This document shows, piece after piece, positions 16,336 through 24,740 of a stretch of 64,000 nt of DNA; position 1 is the first letter of the stretch; every line of letters starts with the position of its first letter. Origin of the DNA: an uncultured Desulfovibrio sp. (GTDB lineage Bacteria > Desulfobacterota > Desulfovibrionia > Desulfovibrionales > Desulfovibrionaceae); the NCBI GenBank assembly GCA_934546745.1, contig CAKTDV010000016.1:5708-69707 (forward strand), given 5' to 3'. The position numbers were made by a program, and so were the translations under genes. The notes under the pieces are model-generated. The model saw only the letters and a program-made list of their open reading frames with translations. It had not been told where the DNA came from and did no database searches.

Positions 16336-18264
16336 TTAGAGCTTTCTGATCTCGGCATACCAGGCCGCGGCCTGTTCCATGAGCGCGTTGGCGTGTCCCG
16401 CAAGCAGCTGCGGATCCTTCACGTAACCCTCGCGCAGCAGGCACCCCTCAAAGAGCAGTTCCGCCATGCTGGCAAGGGCCTTGTCCTGGGGATCGGCCTT
16501 GAAGATGCGCAGCAGGTTGCGCAACAGCGGATGATCCCGGTTCAGTTCCAGCGTCTTGACCGGCACGGAAGTGTCCTTGTTCATGGCCCGGAACAGCTTC
16601 TCCATGCTGGACGTCATGCCGTTGTCCGCCGCCACCAGCACGGCGGGGCTGTCCGCCAGCCGGTGTGACACGCGCACCCCGGCGACCCGATCGCCCAGAA
16701 TCTCCTTGATGCGTTCCAGCAGATCGTCAAAGGTGCGGCTGTCGTCCTCGGAAAGGGGCGGCGTGGCGGGCGTCTCGTTCTCCTTGTCGGCAAAGGCGTC
16801 AAGGGCGTCGTCGGCCGCGTTCTCCACCGCCTTGAAATTCCATTCCTTATACGTCCCCAGCCCTTCCATGACGAATTCGTCCATAGGCTCGTACAGGAAC
16901 AGCACCTCAAGGCCCTTCCGGCGGAAGCGTTCCAGATGCGGACTCAGGAGCGCGGCCTCGCGGTTGGGGGCGGAAAGATACCAGAAGGTCTTCTGGCCTT
17001 CGGGGGCGCGGCCCATGTAGGCGTCAAGGCCGGTCAGGGCGTCGCCACCGTCCAGCTGGGAGGAATTGAAGCGCATGAGCGCCGCCACACGCTCCCGCTG
17101 CGCAAAGTCCTGATAGGCCAGCTTGAAGACCTTGCCGTGCAGCTTCCAGAAGCGTTCGTAAACGTCGGGACGATCTCCGGCCATCTTTTCCAGATGTCCC
17201 AGCATCTGCTTTGTGATGGTCTGGCTGATTTTCATCAGCACGCGGTTTTCCTGAAGGGTCTCGCGCGAGATGTTGAGGGGCAGATCCTCGGTATCGACAA
17301 CGCCCTTGAGAAAGGCCAGCCAGTCGGGGATGACATCCTTGTTGCGATGCTGGATGAGCACGCGGCGGGCGTACAGATCCAGCCCCCAGAAATCCCGATC
17401 CGCCCCGAAGAAATCCTGTGCCGACGCCGGAATGTACAGCAGCGCGTTGAACTGCACGGGCGCGTCCACGCTGATATGCAGCACGTCCAGCGGATCGGCG
17501 TTGTCATAGGTCAGATGCCGGTAAAAGGCGTTGTAGTCTTCCTGCGTGATGCTGGTTCTGGGTTCGCGCCACAACGCGGGCTGGGTGTTGACGCGCTCGC
17601 CGTCCACCAGCACGGGGAAGGGCACAAAGGCCGAATGTTTGCGGATGACCGCCTGCACCCGGTAAGGCTCCAGAAATTCCGACGCATCCTCCTTGAGGTG
17701 CGCGACAATGACCGTGCCGCGCGCCGGTTCGGCGTCCGCGCATTCCTCGACGGTGAACGTGCCGAGGCCGTCGCTGCTCCAGCGCCAGGCGGCGGGTTCA
17801 GCGTCGCCAAAGGCGGGACGCGACGTGACCTCCACCTTTTCCGCCACCATGAACACGGAATAGAACCCCACGCCGAACCGCCCGATGATGTTGGAGGCGT
17901 CGGCGGGTTCACCCTCCCCGCCCTCTCCTTCTCGCGGGAGGTTGGCAAGAAATTCCTCGGAACCGGATTTGGCGATGGTGCCGAGATTGTCCGCCAGCTC
18001 CCCAGGCGTCATGCCCACGCCCGTATCGGCGATGGTCAGGGTTTTGGCGTCCTTGTCCAGGGTGATGCGTATTTCCAGCGGCGTCTCCGGCAGGCGGGGC
18101 GTTTCGCCGCGATTGGCGCGGTAACGCAGCTTGTCCAGCGCGTCCGAGGCGTTGGAAATGAGTTCGCGCAAAAAAATCTCCCTGTTGGTATACAGAGAGT
18201 TCGTGAGAATATTCAGCACCTTTCGCACTTCGGCGCGAAATTCGCGCCGTTCGCTTCCAGACAT
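16336..18264 (-). CDS. htpG: Chaperone HtpG (bacterial Hsp90)
   Basis: HtpG is a cytosolic homodimeric ATP-dependent chaperone. The 642-residue protein has the GHKL ATPase N-domain (residues 1 to about 235: LRELISNASDALDKLRY, IADTGVGMT, NLGTIAKSG, IGRFGVGFYSVFMVA), a middle domain with the LPLNISRETLQ motif, and a C-terminal dimerisation domain. ATG 18264 was chosen because GAGGAGG lies upstream; the frame is open for five more codons. It is divergent from cydA with a palindrome between them that may govern both genes. Length and motifs are normal. Confidence 0.96.
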   Translation of the reverse strand: MSGSERREFRAEVRKVLNILTNSLYTNREIFLRELISNASDALDKLRYRANRGETPRLPETPLEIRITLDKDAKTLTIADTGVGMTPGELADNLGTIAKSGSEEFLANLPREGEGGEGEPADASNIIGRFGVGFYSVFMVAEKVEVTSRPAFGDAEPAAWRWSSDGLGTFTVEECADAEPARGTVIVAHLKEDASEFLEPYRVQAVIRKHSAFVPFPVLVDGERVNTQPALWREPRTSITQEDYNAFYRHLTYDNADPLDVLHISVDAPVQFNALLYIPASAQDFFGADRDFWGLDLYARRVLIQHRNKDVIPDWLAFLKGVVDTEDLPLNISRETLQENRVLMKISQTITKQMLGHLEKMAGDRPDVYERFWKLHGKVFKLAYQDFAQRERVAALMRFNSSQLDGGDALTGLDAYMGRAPEGQKTFWYLSAPNREAALLSPHLERFRRKGLEVLFLYEPMDEFVMEGLGTYKEWNFKAVENAADDALDAFADKENETPATPPLSEDDSRTFDDLLERIKEILGDRVAGVRVSHRLADSPAVLVAADNGMTSSMEKLFRAMNKDTSVPVKTLELNRDHPLLRNLLRIFKADPQDKALASMAELLFEGCLLREGYVKDPQLLAGHANALMEQAAAWYAEIRKL

Positions 18265-18285
18265 GAAAAACCTCCTCAAAACAGG

Positions 18286-18304
18286 TAGTTATTACAGATA
18301 ACTA
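18286..18304. promoter_or_regulatory. 19-bp palindrome in the htpG-cydA divergent promoter region
   Basis: TAGTTATTACAGATAACTA has perfect 7-bp arms and a 5-bp centre. It sits 22 bp upstream of the htpG ATG and 88 bp upstream of the cydA ATG. On the minus strand a TTGACA at 18322-18317 places the htpG -10 region on this palindrome. A repressor-type operator is therefore plausible; the regulator is unknown. Confidence 0.5.
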
Positions 18305-18391
18305 TTCCTATTGCGTTGTCAAGATCCTGTTTTTTAAGGGGTTGACTTTTTGAAAGCGTTATCGTTAAGAGGCGAGAAGGAGGACGGCATT

Positions 18392-19702
18392 ATGGATGTC
18401 ATCATGCTTTCGCGGCTGCAATTCGCCGTAGCCGTGTTTTTCCATTTCATCTTTGTTCCGCTGACGCTGGGCCTGTCGCTGCTCATCGCGCTGATGGAAA
18501 CGCGCTACGTCATGACGGGCGACGAGACCTGGCGCAGGCACGCCAAATTCTGGGGCAAGCTCTTTCTCATCAACTTCACACTGGGCGTCGTGACCGGTAT
18601 CACGCTGGAATTCCAGTTCGGTACCAACTGGTCGCGCTATTCCGAGTATGTGGGCGACATCTTCGGATCCCTGCTGGCCATTGAGGCCACCGTGGCCTTC
18701 TTTCTGGAATCCACCTTCCTTGCCGTATGGCACTTCGGCTGGAACCGCGTGGGCAAAAAAGTCCATCTGCTGAGCATCTGGCTGGTGGTCCTCGCGGGCA
18801 ACCTCTCCGCCCTCTGGATCATCCTCGCCAACGGCTTCATGCAGAACCCCCTTGGCTACGTCATCCGCAACGGCCGCGCCGAGCTGGACAACTTCCTTGC
18901 GGTTGTCGCCAATCCCTACGCCTGGGGCATGTACGCGCACACGCTGATTTCCGCGTGGCTGCTTTCCTGCTTCTTCGTGCTGGGCGTCTCCTCGTGGCAC
19001 CTGCTGCGCGGGAACCACGTGGACTTCTTCCGCCGCTCGTTCCGCATGGCCGCCCCCATCAGCCTGGCGCTGGCGCTGGCGCTGGCGCTTTCCGGCGACA
19101 TCCAGGGCAAGAACGTGGCCACGCTGCAGCCCGCCAAGCTCGCCGCCATGGAAGCGCACTGGGAAACCTCCTCCAATGTGGGCTTCCCCCTGCTGCTCGT
19201 GCCCGATGAGGCCAATGAGACCAACAAGGTGGAAGCCCTGACCCTGCCCGGCCTCATGAGCTGGATCGCCTACGGTGACAGCAACGCCGAAATCAAGGGC
19301 CTCAAGGACTTCCCCAAGGAAGATCGCCCGCCGGTGACGCCCGTGTTCTGGGCTTTCCGCATCATGGTGGCCCTGGGCGGCGTCTTCATCGTGCTGGCCG
19401 CTTCCGCCTGGTTGCAGCGCAAACGGGACATGCCCTGCGGCGGCCTCATGAAGGCGCTGGTATGGGCCATTCCCCTGCCCTATGTCACCATCGCCCTCGG
19501 CTGGCTTGTGGCCGAAATGGGCCGCCAGCCCTGGATTGTCTATAACCTCATGCGCACCAGCGATGCCGTATCGCCCGTGCCCGCGGGCAACGTCATGGTC
19601 TCGCTGATCGCCTTCATCGTGGTGTACGGCGTTCTCGGCCTGCTCGACATCTTCCTGCTGCGCAAATACGCCTGCAAGGGTCCCGAAGGTACGGAGGCGT
19701 AA
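18392..19702 (+). CDS. cydA: Cytochrome bd oxidase subunit I
   Basis: CydA is the quinol-oxidising, heme-carrying subunit of the membrane bd oxidase, which reduces oxygen to water with high affinity. The 436-residue protein has about nine membrane helices. The conserved His lies in FFHFIFVPLTLG near residue 18. The EATVAFFLESTF and GWLVAEMGRQPW segments and the Q-loop region with KVEALTLPGLMSW are visible; the Q-loop is of the short type. ATG 18392 follows AAGGAGG. cydB begins 1 nt after its stop. In sulfate reducers this enzyme protects against oxygen. Confidence 0.96.
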   Translation: MDVIMLSRLQFAVAVFFHFIFVPLTLGLSLLIALMETRYVMTGDETWRRHAKFWGKLFLINFTLGVVTGITLEFQFGTNWSRYSEYVGDIFGSLLAIEATVAFFLESTFLAVWHFGWNRVGKKVHLLSIWLVVLAGNLSALWIILANGFMQNPLGYVIRNGRAELDNFLAVVANPYAWGMYAHTLISAWLLSCFFVLGVSSWHLLRGNHVDFFRRSFRMAAPISLALALALALSGDIQGKNVATLQPAKLAAMEAHWETSSNVGFPLLLVPDEANETNKVEALTLPGLMSWIAYGDSNAEIKGLKDFPKEDRPPVTPVFWAFRIMVALGGVFIVLAASAWLQRKRDMPCGGLMKALVWAIPLPYVTIALGWLVAEMGRQPWIVYNLMRTSDAVSPVPAGNVMVSLIAFIVVYGVLGLLDIFLLRKYACKGPEGTEA

Positions 19703-19703
19703 C

Positions 19704-20732
19704 ATGGAAGCACTGCAAATCATCTGGTTCATTCTCTGGGCGCTGCTCTGGGCCGTCTATTTCGTTCTTGACGGCTTCGATCTGGGCATCGGTTCCCTGC
19801 TGCCCTTCATGGCCGACAACGAAGAGGAACGGCGCTTCATGTACAACGCCGCCGGGCCTTTCTGGGACGGCAACGAAGTCTGGCTGATTTCCGCCGGCGG
19901 CGTGACATTCGCGGCCTTCCCCAAGGTCTATGCCGTCATGTTCAGCGCGCTGTACGCGCCCCTGCTGGCCCTGCTTTTCGCGCTGATCTTCCGGGCGGTC
20001 TCCTTTGAGTTCCGCAACAAGGTGGACAGCCCAGCCTGGCGCGGCCTGTGGGATCTCGTGCATTTCGTCTCCAACCTGACGCCCTGTCTGCTGCTGGGCG
20101 TGGCCTTCGCCAATCTCTTCATGGGCATCCCGGTGGACGCCAAGGGTGTCTATCACGGCAGCCTTGTGGCCCTGCTCAATCCCTACGGGCTGGCCGGGGG
20201 CATCTTCTTCCTGTGCATCTTCTGCCTGCACGGTTCGCTGTGGCTGGCCATCAAGAGCACCGGGGCCCTCAAGCAGCGCGCCATCACCGCGTCCTGCCTG
20301 TTCTGGCCCATCGTGCTGATTCTGCTGCTGGCCTTCCTCGTGCTGACGGCCTTCTACACCAACCTGCTTGACAACTACCTGTCCGCCCCGGCCCTGCTGC
20401 TTCTGCCGGTCGTGGCGCTTGCCGGGCTGCTGGGCGCGCGCCTCATGCTTGGCAAGGGCAAGCTCTGGCTCGCCTGGGCGTGCAGCTCGCTCTTCATCAT
20501 CGGCGTCACCTTCTTTGGCGTCATGGGCATGTTCCCCGGCATGATCATCTCCTCGATGGATCCCGCCGCCACCCTGACGGCCTTCAACGCCTCCTCGTCC
20601 GAGAAGACCCTTCAGATCATGCTCACGGTGGCCCTCGTCATGGTGCCCATCGTGCTGCTCTATCAGGTCTGGGTCTACCGGCTCTTCTCCCATGAGCTGA
20701 CGGCCGAACATCTGGACGATCACGCCTACTAG
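19704..20732 (+). CDS. cydB: Cytochrome bd oxidase subunit II
   Basis: CydB stabilises the heme centres of CydA in the membrane. The 342-residue protein has about eight helices and the family start (IIWFILWALLWAVYFVLDGFDLGIG), then GPFWDGNEVWLISAGG and NPYGLAGG segments. It is translationally linked to cydA and followed by a strong terminator, so cydAB is a two-gene operon. No cydCD-type assembly transporter is next to it. Confidence 0.96.
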   Translation: MEALQIIWFILWALLWAVYFVLDGFDLGIGSLLPFMADNEEERRFMYNAAGPFWDGNEVWLISAGGVTFAAFPKVYAVMFSALYAPLLALLFALIFRAVSFEFRNKVDSPAWRGLWDLVHFVSNLTPCLLLGVAFANLFMGIPVDAKGVYHGSLVALLNPYGLAGGIFFLCIFCLHGSLWLAIKSTGALKQRAITASCLFWPIVLILLLAFLVLTAFYTNLLDNYLSAPALLLLPVVALAGLLGARLMLGKGKLWLAWACSSLFIIGVTFFGVMGMFPGMIISSMDPAATLTAFNASSSEKTLQIMLTVALVMVPIVLLYQVWVYRLFSHELTAEHLDDHAY

Positions 20733-20794
20733 CCAACCATCCCGGACCACAGACATACCGGGGGAGCGGCAACGCGCCCCCTTCCTGCAACGAC

Positions 20795-20831
20795 AAAAGC
20801 CGCCGTCTTCTCACAGAAGGCGGCGGCTTTT
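20795..20831. terminator. Bidirectional terminator after cydB
   Basis: AAAAGCCGCCGTCTTCT pairs with AGAAGGCGGCGGCTTTT across a 3-nt loop, with one G-T pair. Flanking A and T runs make it usable on both strands, between cydB and the convergent cytochrome b gene. Confidence 0.9.
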
Positions 20832-20875
20832 CATCTCTCCCGCTTCCCCGGAGCGTCCCAGTTCCGTTTCCCGCG

Positions 20876-21388
20876 CTACCTGGGCATAACCCGCATACCG
20901 CCGTATGGGGAAAATTCCCCGCCGCCAGCACGGCGGCGCAACCATTTTCCCTGGCGCGCAAGACGCACAAGAACCAGCGGCAAAAAACAGAGCGCGGCGG
21001 CAAGGTGCAGCAGCTTGACGCAGGGATACAACGCGCCATAGAGGGAAAAGTCCGCAAGATTGTGCAGCATCAGGAGCAGGCCGGAAAGACAGAGGAGAAA
21101 GAGCAGCGCAAGACGGCTATAACCGAATACCGTCAGGCGGTATTCCTTCCGTCCGGCAACCATCCAGACAACGGCGGCATAGGCCAGCAGAAAGAGCAGC
21201 AGCGCGCCGGCCCAGTAATGGCACAGCGCGGGCCTGTCCAGCAGCGGACGCGGGAAGACAAGGGCGACAGGACCGGAGGAATGCCAGCCCAGCGGCAGAT
21301 GCGCCAGCCCTGTGACCAGAGAGCAAAGAACGGCAAAGAACCACAGCCAACGGAAAAACGTGGAAAAAAGCCAGCGTCGCCGTCTCAT
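20876..21388 (-). CDS. Four-helix membrane cytochrome b-like subunit
   Basis: The 170-residue protein has four predicted membrane helices and three His residues near helix ends (CHYWAG, LMLHNLADF and VKLLHLAAAL) placed as in formate-dehydrogenase-gamma or thiosulfate-reductase-type diheme cytochrome b subunits. It would pass electrons between the quinone pool and the Fe-S protein encoded just upstream. Its ATG overlaps that gene's stop by 4 nt, so the two are co-translated. No molybdopterin catalytic subunit is encoded beside it. The family call is by layout, since no single motif is decisive. Confidence 0.65.
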   Translation of the reverse strand: MRRRRWLFSTFFRWLWFFAVLCSLVTGLAHLPLGWHSSGPVALVFPRPLLDRPALCHYWAGALLLFLLAYAAVVWMVAGRKEYRLTVFGYSRLALLFLLCLSGLLLMLHNLADFSLYGALYPCVKLLHLAAALCFLPLVLVRLARQGKWLRRRAGGGEFSPYGGMRVMPR

Positions 21389-22362
21389 GGGCGTTCCCTC
21401 CTTCCGTCCCGCCAGAGACGCAGCACGGCCAGCCCCGCACCCACAAGGGGCGCGCCAAAAAGCAGGCGCACCAGGGAATTCTCACGCGCCATGCTGATCC
21501 CCGCGGGCCGCAGACTGGGCATGCCCGGGCCGATGCCGTTCTGCGTCAGCAAAGCGGCCTCGATATGGCGGAAGGGGATGGAAGAGACATAGAAAAGGGA
21601 CGTTCCACCGTTCTCCCGCCTGCCGAACACCTCGCCGTCGCGTTCTCCGGCCAGCGTCTCCGCAAGGCGGGCCATGTCCCGCCAGGAGCCGAAATACTGC
21701 GCCTTGCGGGGACACGCCCCCACACAGACGGGAATGCCGCCGTCACGCAGGCGCTCCCAGCAAAAATCGCATTTGAAGGCCATGCCGCCGCCCAGAAGGC
21801 GCGGCGCCATGTTCAGATAGGGACCGACGCCAGCCTGTATCATGGGGAAGAACCACGGGCAGGCACGCGGACAGCGCCCCGCGCCGAGGCAAAGGCGGCG
21901 GGAGGCATGGACGGCGCCGGTGCGTTCCTGACGCAGGGCCCCGGTAGGGCAGAGACTGACGCACGGGGGATTGAGGCAGTGAAAACAGCGGCGCGGCAGA
22001 AAGACGGCTCTCCGCCGCCCCTGCCAGACGAGGCTGCATTGCTGCACATACATCCAGGTGTAGGGCGTCAACCTCCAGCGCACATCCCTGCGCGAAGACC
22101 AGTCACCCGTCCGTACCCAGGACCAGATCGATCGAGGGATCGGCTGGACGGGCACAGGCATCCGGTCGCCGTTCGCCGCGCGGCAGGCGGCAACGCACGC
22201 GCCGCAACCGCCGCATGCGTCCACGTCAATGACAACGGCGCGGGCCTCTTCCGGCGGCGTCACACACGCCGCCGGAGCCGTGGTTGCGGCGGACAGAGGC
22301 GCGGCAGCCAGCAGCCCGCCTCCAGCAAACACGCGCAACGCGGCGCGACGTCCAGGATTCAT
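21385..22362 (-). CDS. Exported 4Fe-4S ferredoxin-type electron-transfer subunit
   Basis: The 325-residue protein resembles the beta subunit of membrane molybdopterin oxidoreductases. The start MNPGRRAALRVFAGGG is a Tat-like signal, though the motif is imperfect. Cys clusters follow: CGGCGACVAAC (near 50-60), CFHCLNPPCVSLCP, CLGAGRCPRACPW, then CDFCWERL with a later Cys. These are enough for about four Fe-S clusters. A C-terminal hydrophobic helix (LLFGAPLVGAGLAVL) would anchor it. It is followed by the cytochrome b subunit and lies 39 bp downstream of the flippase gene, with which it may be co-transcribed. Confidence 0.8.
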   Translation of the reverse strand: MNPGRRAALRVFAGGGLLAAAPLSAATTAPAACVTPPEEARAVVIDVDACGGCGACVAACRAANGDRMPVPVQPIPRSIWSWVRTGDWSSRRDVRWRLTPYTWMYVQQCSLVWQGRRRAVFLPRRCFHCLNPPCVSLCPTGALRQERTGAVHASRRLCLGAGRCPRACPWFFPMIQAGVGPYLNMAPRLLGGGMAFKCDFCWERLRDGGIPVCVGACPRKAQYFGSWRDMARLAETLAGERDGEVFGRRENGGTSLFYVSSIPFRHIEAALLTQNGIGPGMPSLRPAGISMARENSLVRLLFGAPLVGAGLAVLRLWRDGRRERP

Positions 22363-22401
22363 GCTTCCGCCTCCATGTTCAGACCATAGAGCCGCTCCGG
22401 A

Positions 22402-23817
22402 TTACCCGCCGCTGCCGGAAGGCTCAAAGGCCGACGGCGGACGCCAGCGCCAGAGAAGGGCCAGCGGCGGCAGGAGGCCGGCAACTTCGGCAACTTCGCG
22501 GGGGGCCACAAGGCCAAGGCCGTACCAGAGCCCCATCGCGGCGGCAATGACGCCAAGCATGAGCGCCCACTGCGCCGCCGTCATGGGTCGCGCCGCCCAC
22601 TGAAAGAAGCTCACCGTCAGGATGGCCACCCAGATTTTGGTGATGGTCAGGGCAAGGGCCGCGCCTTCCAGAGGCATGCGGGGAATGAGCCACCAGCAGC
22701 AGGCCACGTTCACGATCAGCCCGCTCAGATAGAAACAGAGCAGGAGCGTATGCCGCCGCATACTTATCATGGCATAGGCCGCCAGATTGTGCAGAAAAGC
22801 CGTCGCCAGGCAGGGCGTCAACATTTTCTGGGCCGTGACGGCATGTTTGAGGTGTTCCCCGTAGATAAGCGGAAAAATCCGATCGTTCTCCACGCAGAGC
22901 AGATAGATCATGGGCAGGGCCACTGCCCAGAGGGAACGGGCCGTCTGCCCGGCCAGTTCCCGGAAAGCGTCGCGGTTCTCCTTCCAGAGCCGGGAAAGCA
23001 TGGGAAAGATGACCTTGCCCAGCAGCGCGCTGGAGATCATCATGGACAGTCCCTCCACCATTTCCCAGGCGACGCCATAGGCCGCGACGGCGTCGTCCCC
23101 GCCGTAGTCCTTGAGGAAGAACAGGTTCAGTTTGTTATAGAGCATGGCGCAGGCGGCCATGCAGGTGAAGATGAGGCCGCTGCGCATACGCCGCGCCAGA
23201 TCGAGGAACTGTCCCCAGCCAAAGCGGGAAAAGGGGTTGCGCCCGATGGCCCGCACGGCAAAGGCGAAGCAGAGGGAAGATTCCACAGCCTTGTAGAGCG
23301 CCACCACCAGCGGCGGCGCTCCCAGAAGAAAGGCGGCGACGCCAAAGCCGATACCCAGAACGGCGGCGGGAATGCGTATGCGCATCTCCACATCCTGCCG
23401 TCCCCGCGCCTGACACAGGGCAAAGAAGGTATCGCTGATGCCATCGATACCAAAACCCGCGGCAATGCAGAGGACAATCAGCCGCAGTTCCGGGGAATAG
23501 TTGGCCTTGGCGGCAACGATGAGCCAGGTTGCGCCAAGGGCGACGAACAGAAGCGCGCACTTCAGCCACAGGACTTCGCCAAGCAGAACCGTGGGGCGGG
23601 CGTCCCGGCGGGAGAAGGACGACAGCAGAAAGTCGTTCAGCCCGGCATCCGCCGCCGTCTTCACCAGATAGCCGTAACCGAGGGCCAGCATAATCTGGCC
23701 CAGCAGAAACGGATCGTTGCGCGACAGCAGGATGGTGAACAGGGTCCACGAGAGGTCGCGCGTCCACTGCGCCCCAAGGATGTAGCCGAGGCGTCGCGGA
23801 ATGCTTTTCAGCTTCAT
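22402..23817 (-). CDS. Wzx/MurJ-type polysaccharide flippase-like membrane protein
   Basis: The 471-residue protein has about 12-14 membrane helices and the MOP-superfamily polysaccharide flippase pattern (MKLKSIPRRLGYILGAQWTRDLSW start; later LNLFFLKDYGGDDAVAAYGVAW, with a conserved central NxxxL-Y region). Such proteins flip lipid-linked saccharides across the inner membrane. ATG 23817 lies 7 nt after the HlyD-like stop; the frame is open upstream but would overlap that gene. Together with the adaptor and outer-membrane protein upstream it would give a route from inner membrane to outside. Confidence 0.85.
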   Translation of the reverse strand: MKLKSIPRRLGYILGAQWTRDLSWTLFTILLSRNDPFLLGQIMLALGYGYLVKTAADAGLNDFLLSSFSRRDARPTVLLGEVLWLKCALLFVALGATWLIVAAKANYSPELRLIVLCIAAGFGIDGISDTFFALCQARGRQDVEMRIRIPAAVLGIGFGVAAFLLGAPPLVVALYKAVESSLCFAFAVRAIGRNPFSRFGWGQFLDLARRMRSGLIFTCMAACAMLYNKLNLFFLKDYGGDDAVAAYGVAWEMVEGLSMMISSALLGKVIFPMLSRLWKENRDAFRELAGQTARSLWAVALPMIYLLCVENDRIFPLIYGEHLKHAVTAQKMLTPCLATAFLHNLAAYAMISMRRHTLLLCFYLSGLIVNVACCWWLIPRMPLEGAALALTITKIWVAILTVSFFQWAARPMTAAQWALMLGVIAAAMGLWYGLGLVAPREVAEVAGLLPPLALLWRWRPPSAFEPSGSGG

Positions 23818-23824
23818 GGGGGCT

Positions 23825-24736
23825 CTACTGCTTGACGGCAAAGCGCACCACGGCCTTGTAGCCGGGCTTGAGCTCAAAATTGTGATTGGGCACGCTCAGT
23901 TCCACCGTATAATAGGAAGGATTGGCCACGTTCATGTCGCTGGCCGTCCAGGAAATTTCCGAAATCGTGGCGGCAAACACCTTGTCCCGTAGGGATGCGA
24001 TGGAGACTTCCGCCTGATCCCCCACGGCAAGATGTGACAGTTCCCCCTCATAGACGGGCACCTGGATGATTACGGGATCCAGCCGTCCCACCATGACAAC
24101 CTGCGCGCCGCGCGGCAACAGGGCGCCCTCGCTGACGGCGCCATCCACGGAAAGCACATGCCCGCTGATGGGGGCCGTCAGCACCAGTTGGGAGGGGAGT
24201 GACGCGCCGGGCTTCAGCGGTTCCTCAAAGGACTCCTGGATTTCCGCCAGACGGCGCTGGAAATTGGCGTCGTTCTTGCGCATGGTGACGCGCAGAAGCT
24301 CAATGCGCTCCTGGAGCGAGGTCACATCCTGCTCCAGACGGCTCAGGGCCTGCCGGGAACCAAGGCCGCTGGCCGCCAGCTGCCGGGCCTTATTGCGCTG
24401 GGCGACGGTCTCCGCAAGGCTGGACTGCAATTGCAGCAGACTGCTTCTGATACCGTCGTTGTTGCCGCCCATGCTCAGTTCCTGCGCCAGCTGGCGCTCG
24501 TCGGCAATCTCAAGGTGGTAGCGCAGCAGGGGCGCGCCTTTCTCAACGCGATCGCCGGGATGCGCCAGCACTTCGTCCACAACCCCGTTAAAGGGCATGG
24601 AGGCCTGGCGCGTGACCGTGGCCACCACCTTGCCCGTGGCGCGGGAAACCTCCGCCGCCGCCGCGGGAACCGCCGTCAGCAGCAGGCAGATCAGAACGGC
24701 GACGCCCGTCAGACGGCAAAAAATCTGCGTGGCCAT
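23825..24736 (-). CDS. HlyD/RND-type periplasmic adaptor protein
   Basis: The 303-residue protein has a signal sequence (VAVLICLLLTAVPAAAA). Then come a lipoyl/barrel-sandwich half (MPFNGVVDEVLAHPGDRVEKGAPLL), a long alpha-helical hairpin (about residues 75-160) and the returning half (LVLTAPISGHVLSVDGAVSEGALL). This is the layout of membrane-fusion adaptors linking an inner-membrane pump to a TolC channel. ATG 24736 lies 4 nt after the TolC-like stop with AAGGAGG nearby. No RND, ABC or MFS pump gene is adjacent; the only inner-membrane candidate in the operon is the flippase. Confidence 0.85.
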   Translation of the reverse strand: MATQIFCRLTGVAVLICLLLTAVPAAAAEVSRATGKVVATVTRQASMPFNGVVDEVLAHPGDRVEKGAPLLRYHLEIADERQLAQELSMGGNNDGIRSSLLQLQSSLAETVAQRNKARQLAASGLGSRQALSRLEQDVTSLQERIELLRVTMRKNDANFQRRLAEIQESFEEPLKPGASLPSQLVLTAPISGHVLSVDGAVSEGALLPRGAQVVMVGRLDPVIIQVPVYEGELSHLAVGDQAEVSIASLRDKVFAATISEISWTASDMNVANPSYYTVELSVPNHNFELKPGYKAVVRFAVKQ

Positions 24737-24740
24737 ACCT

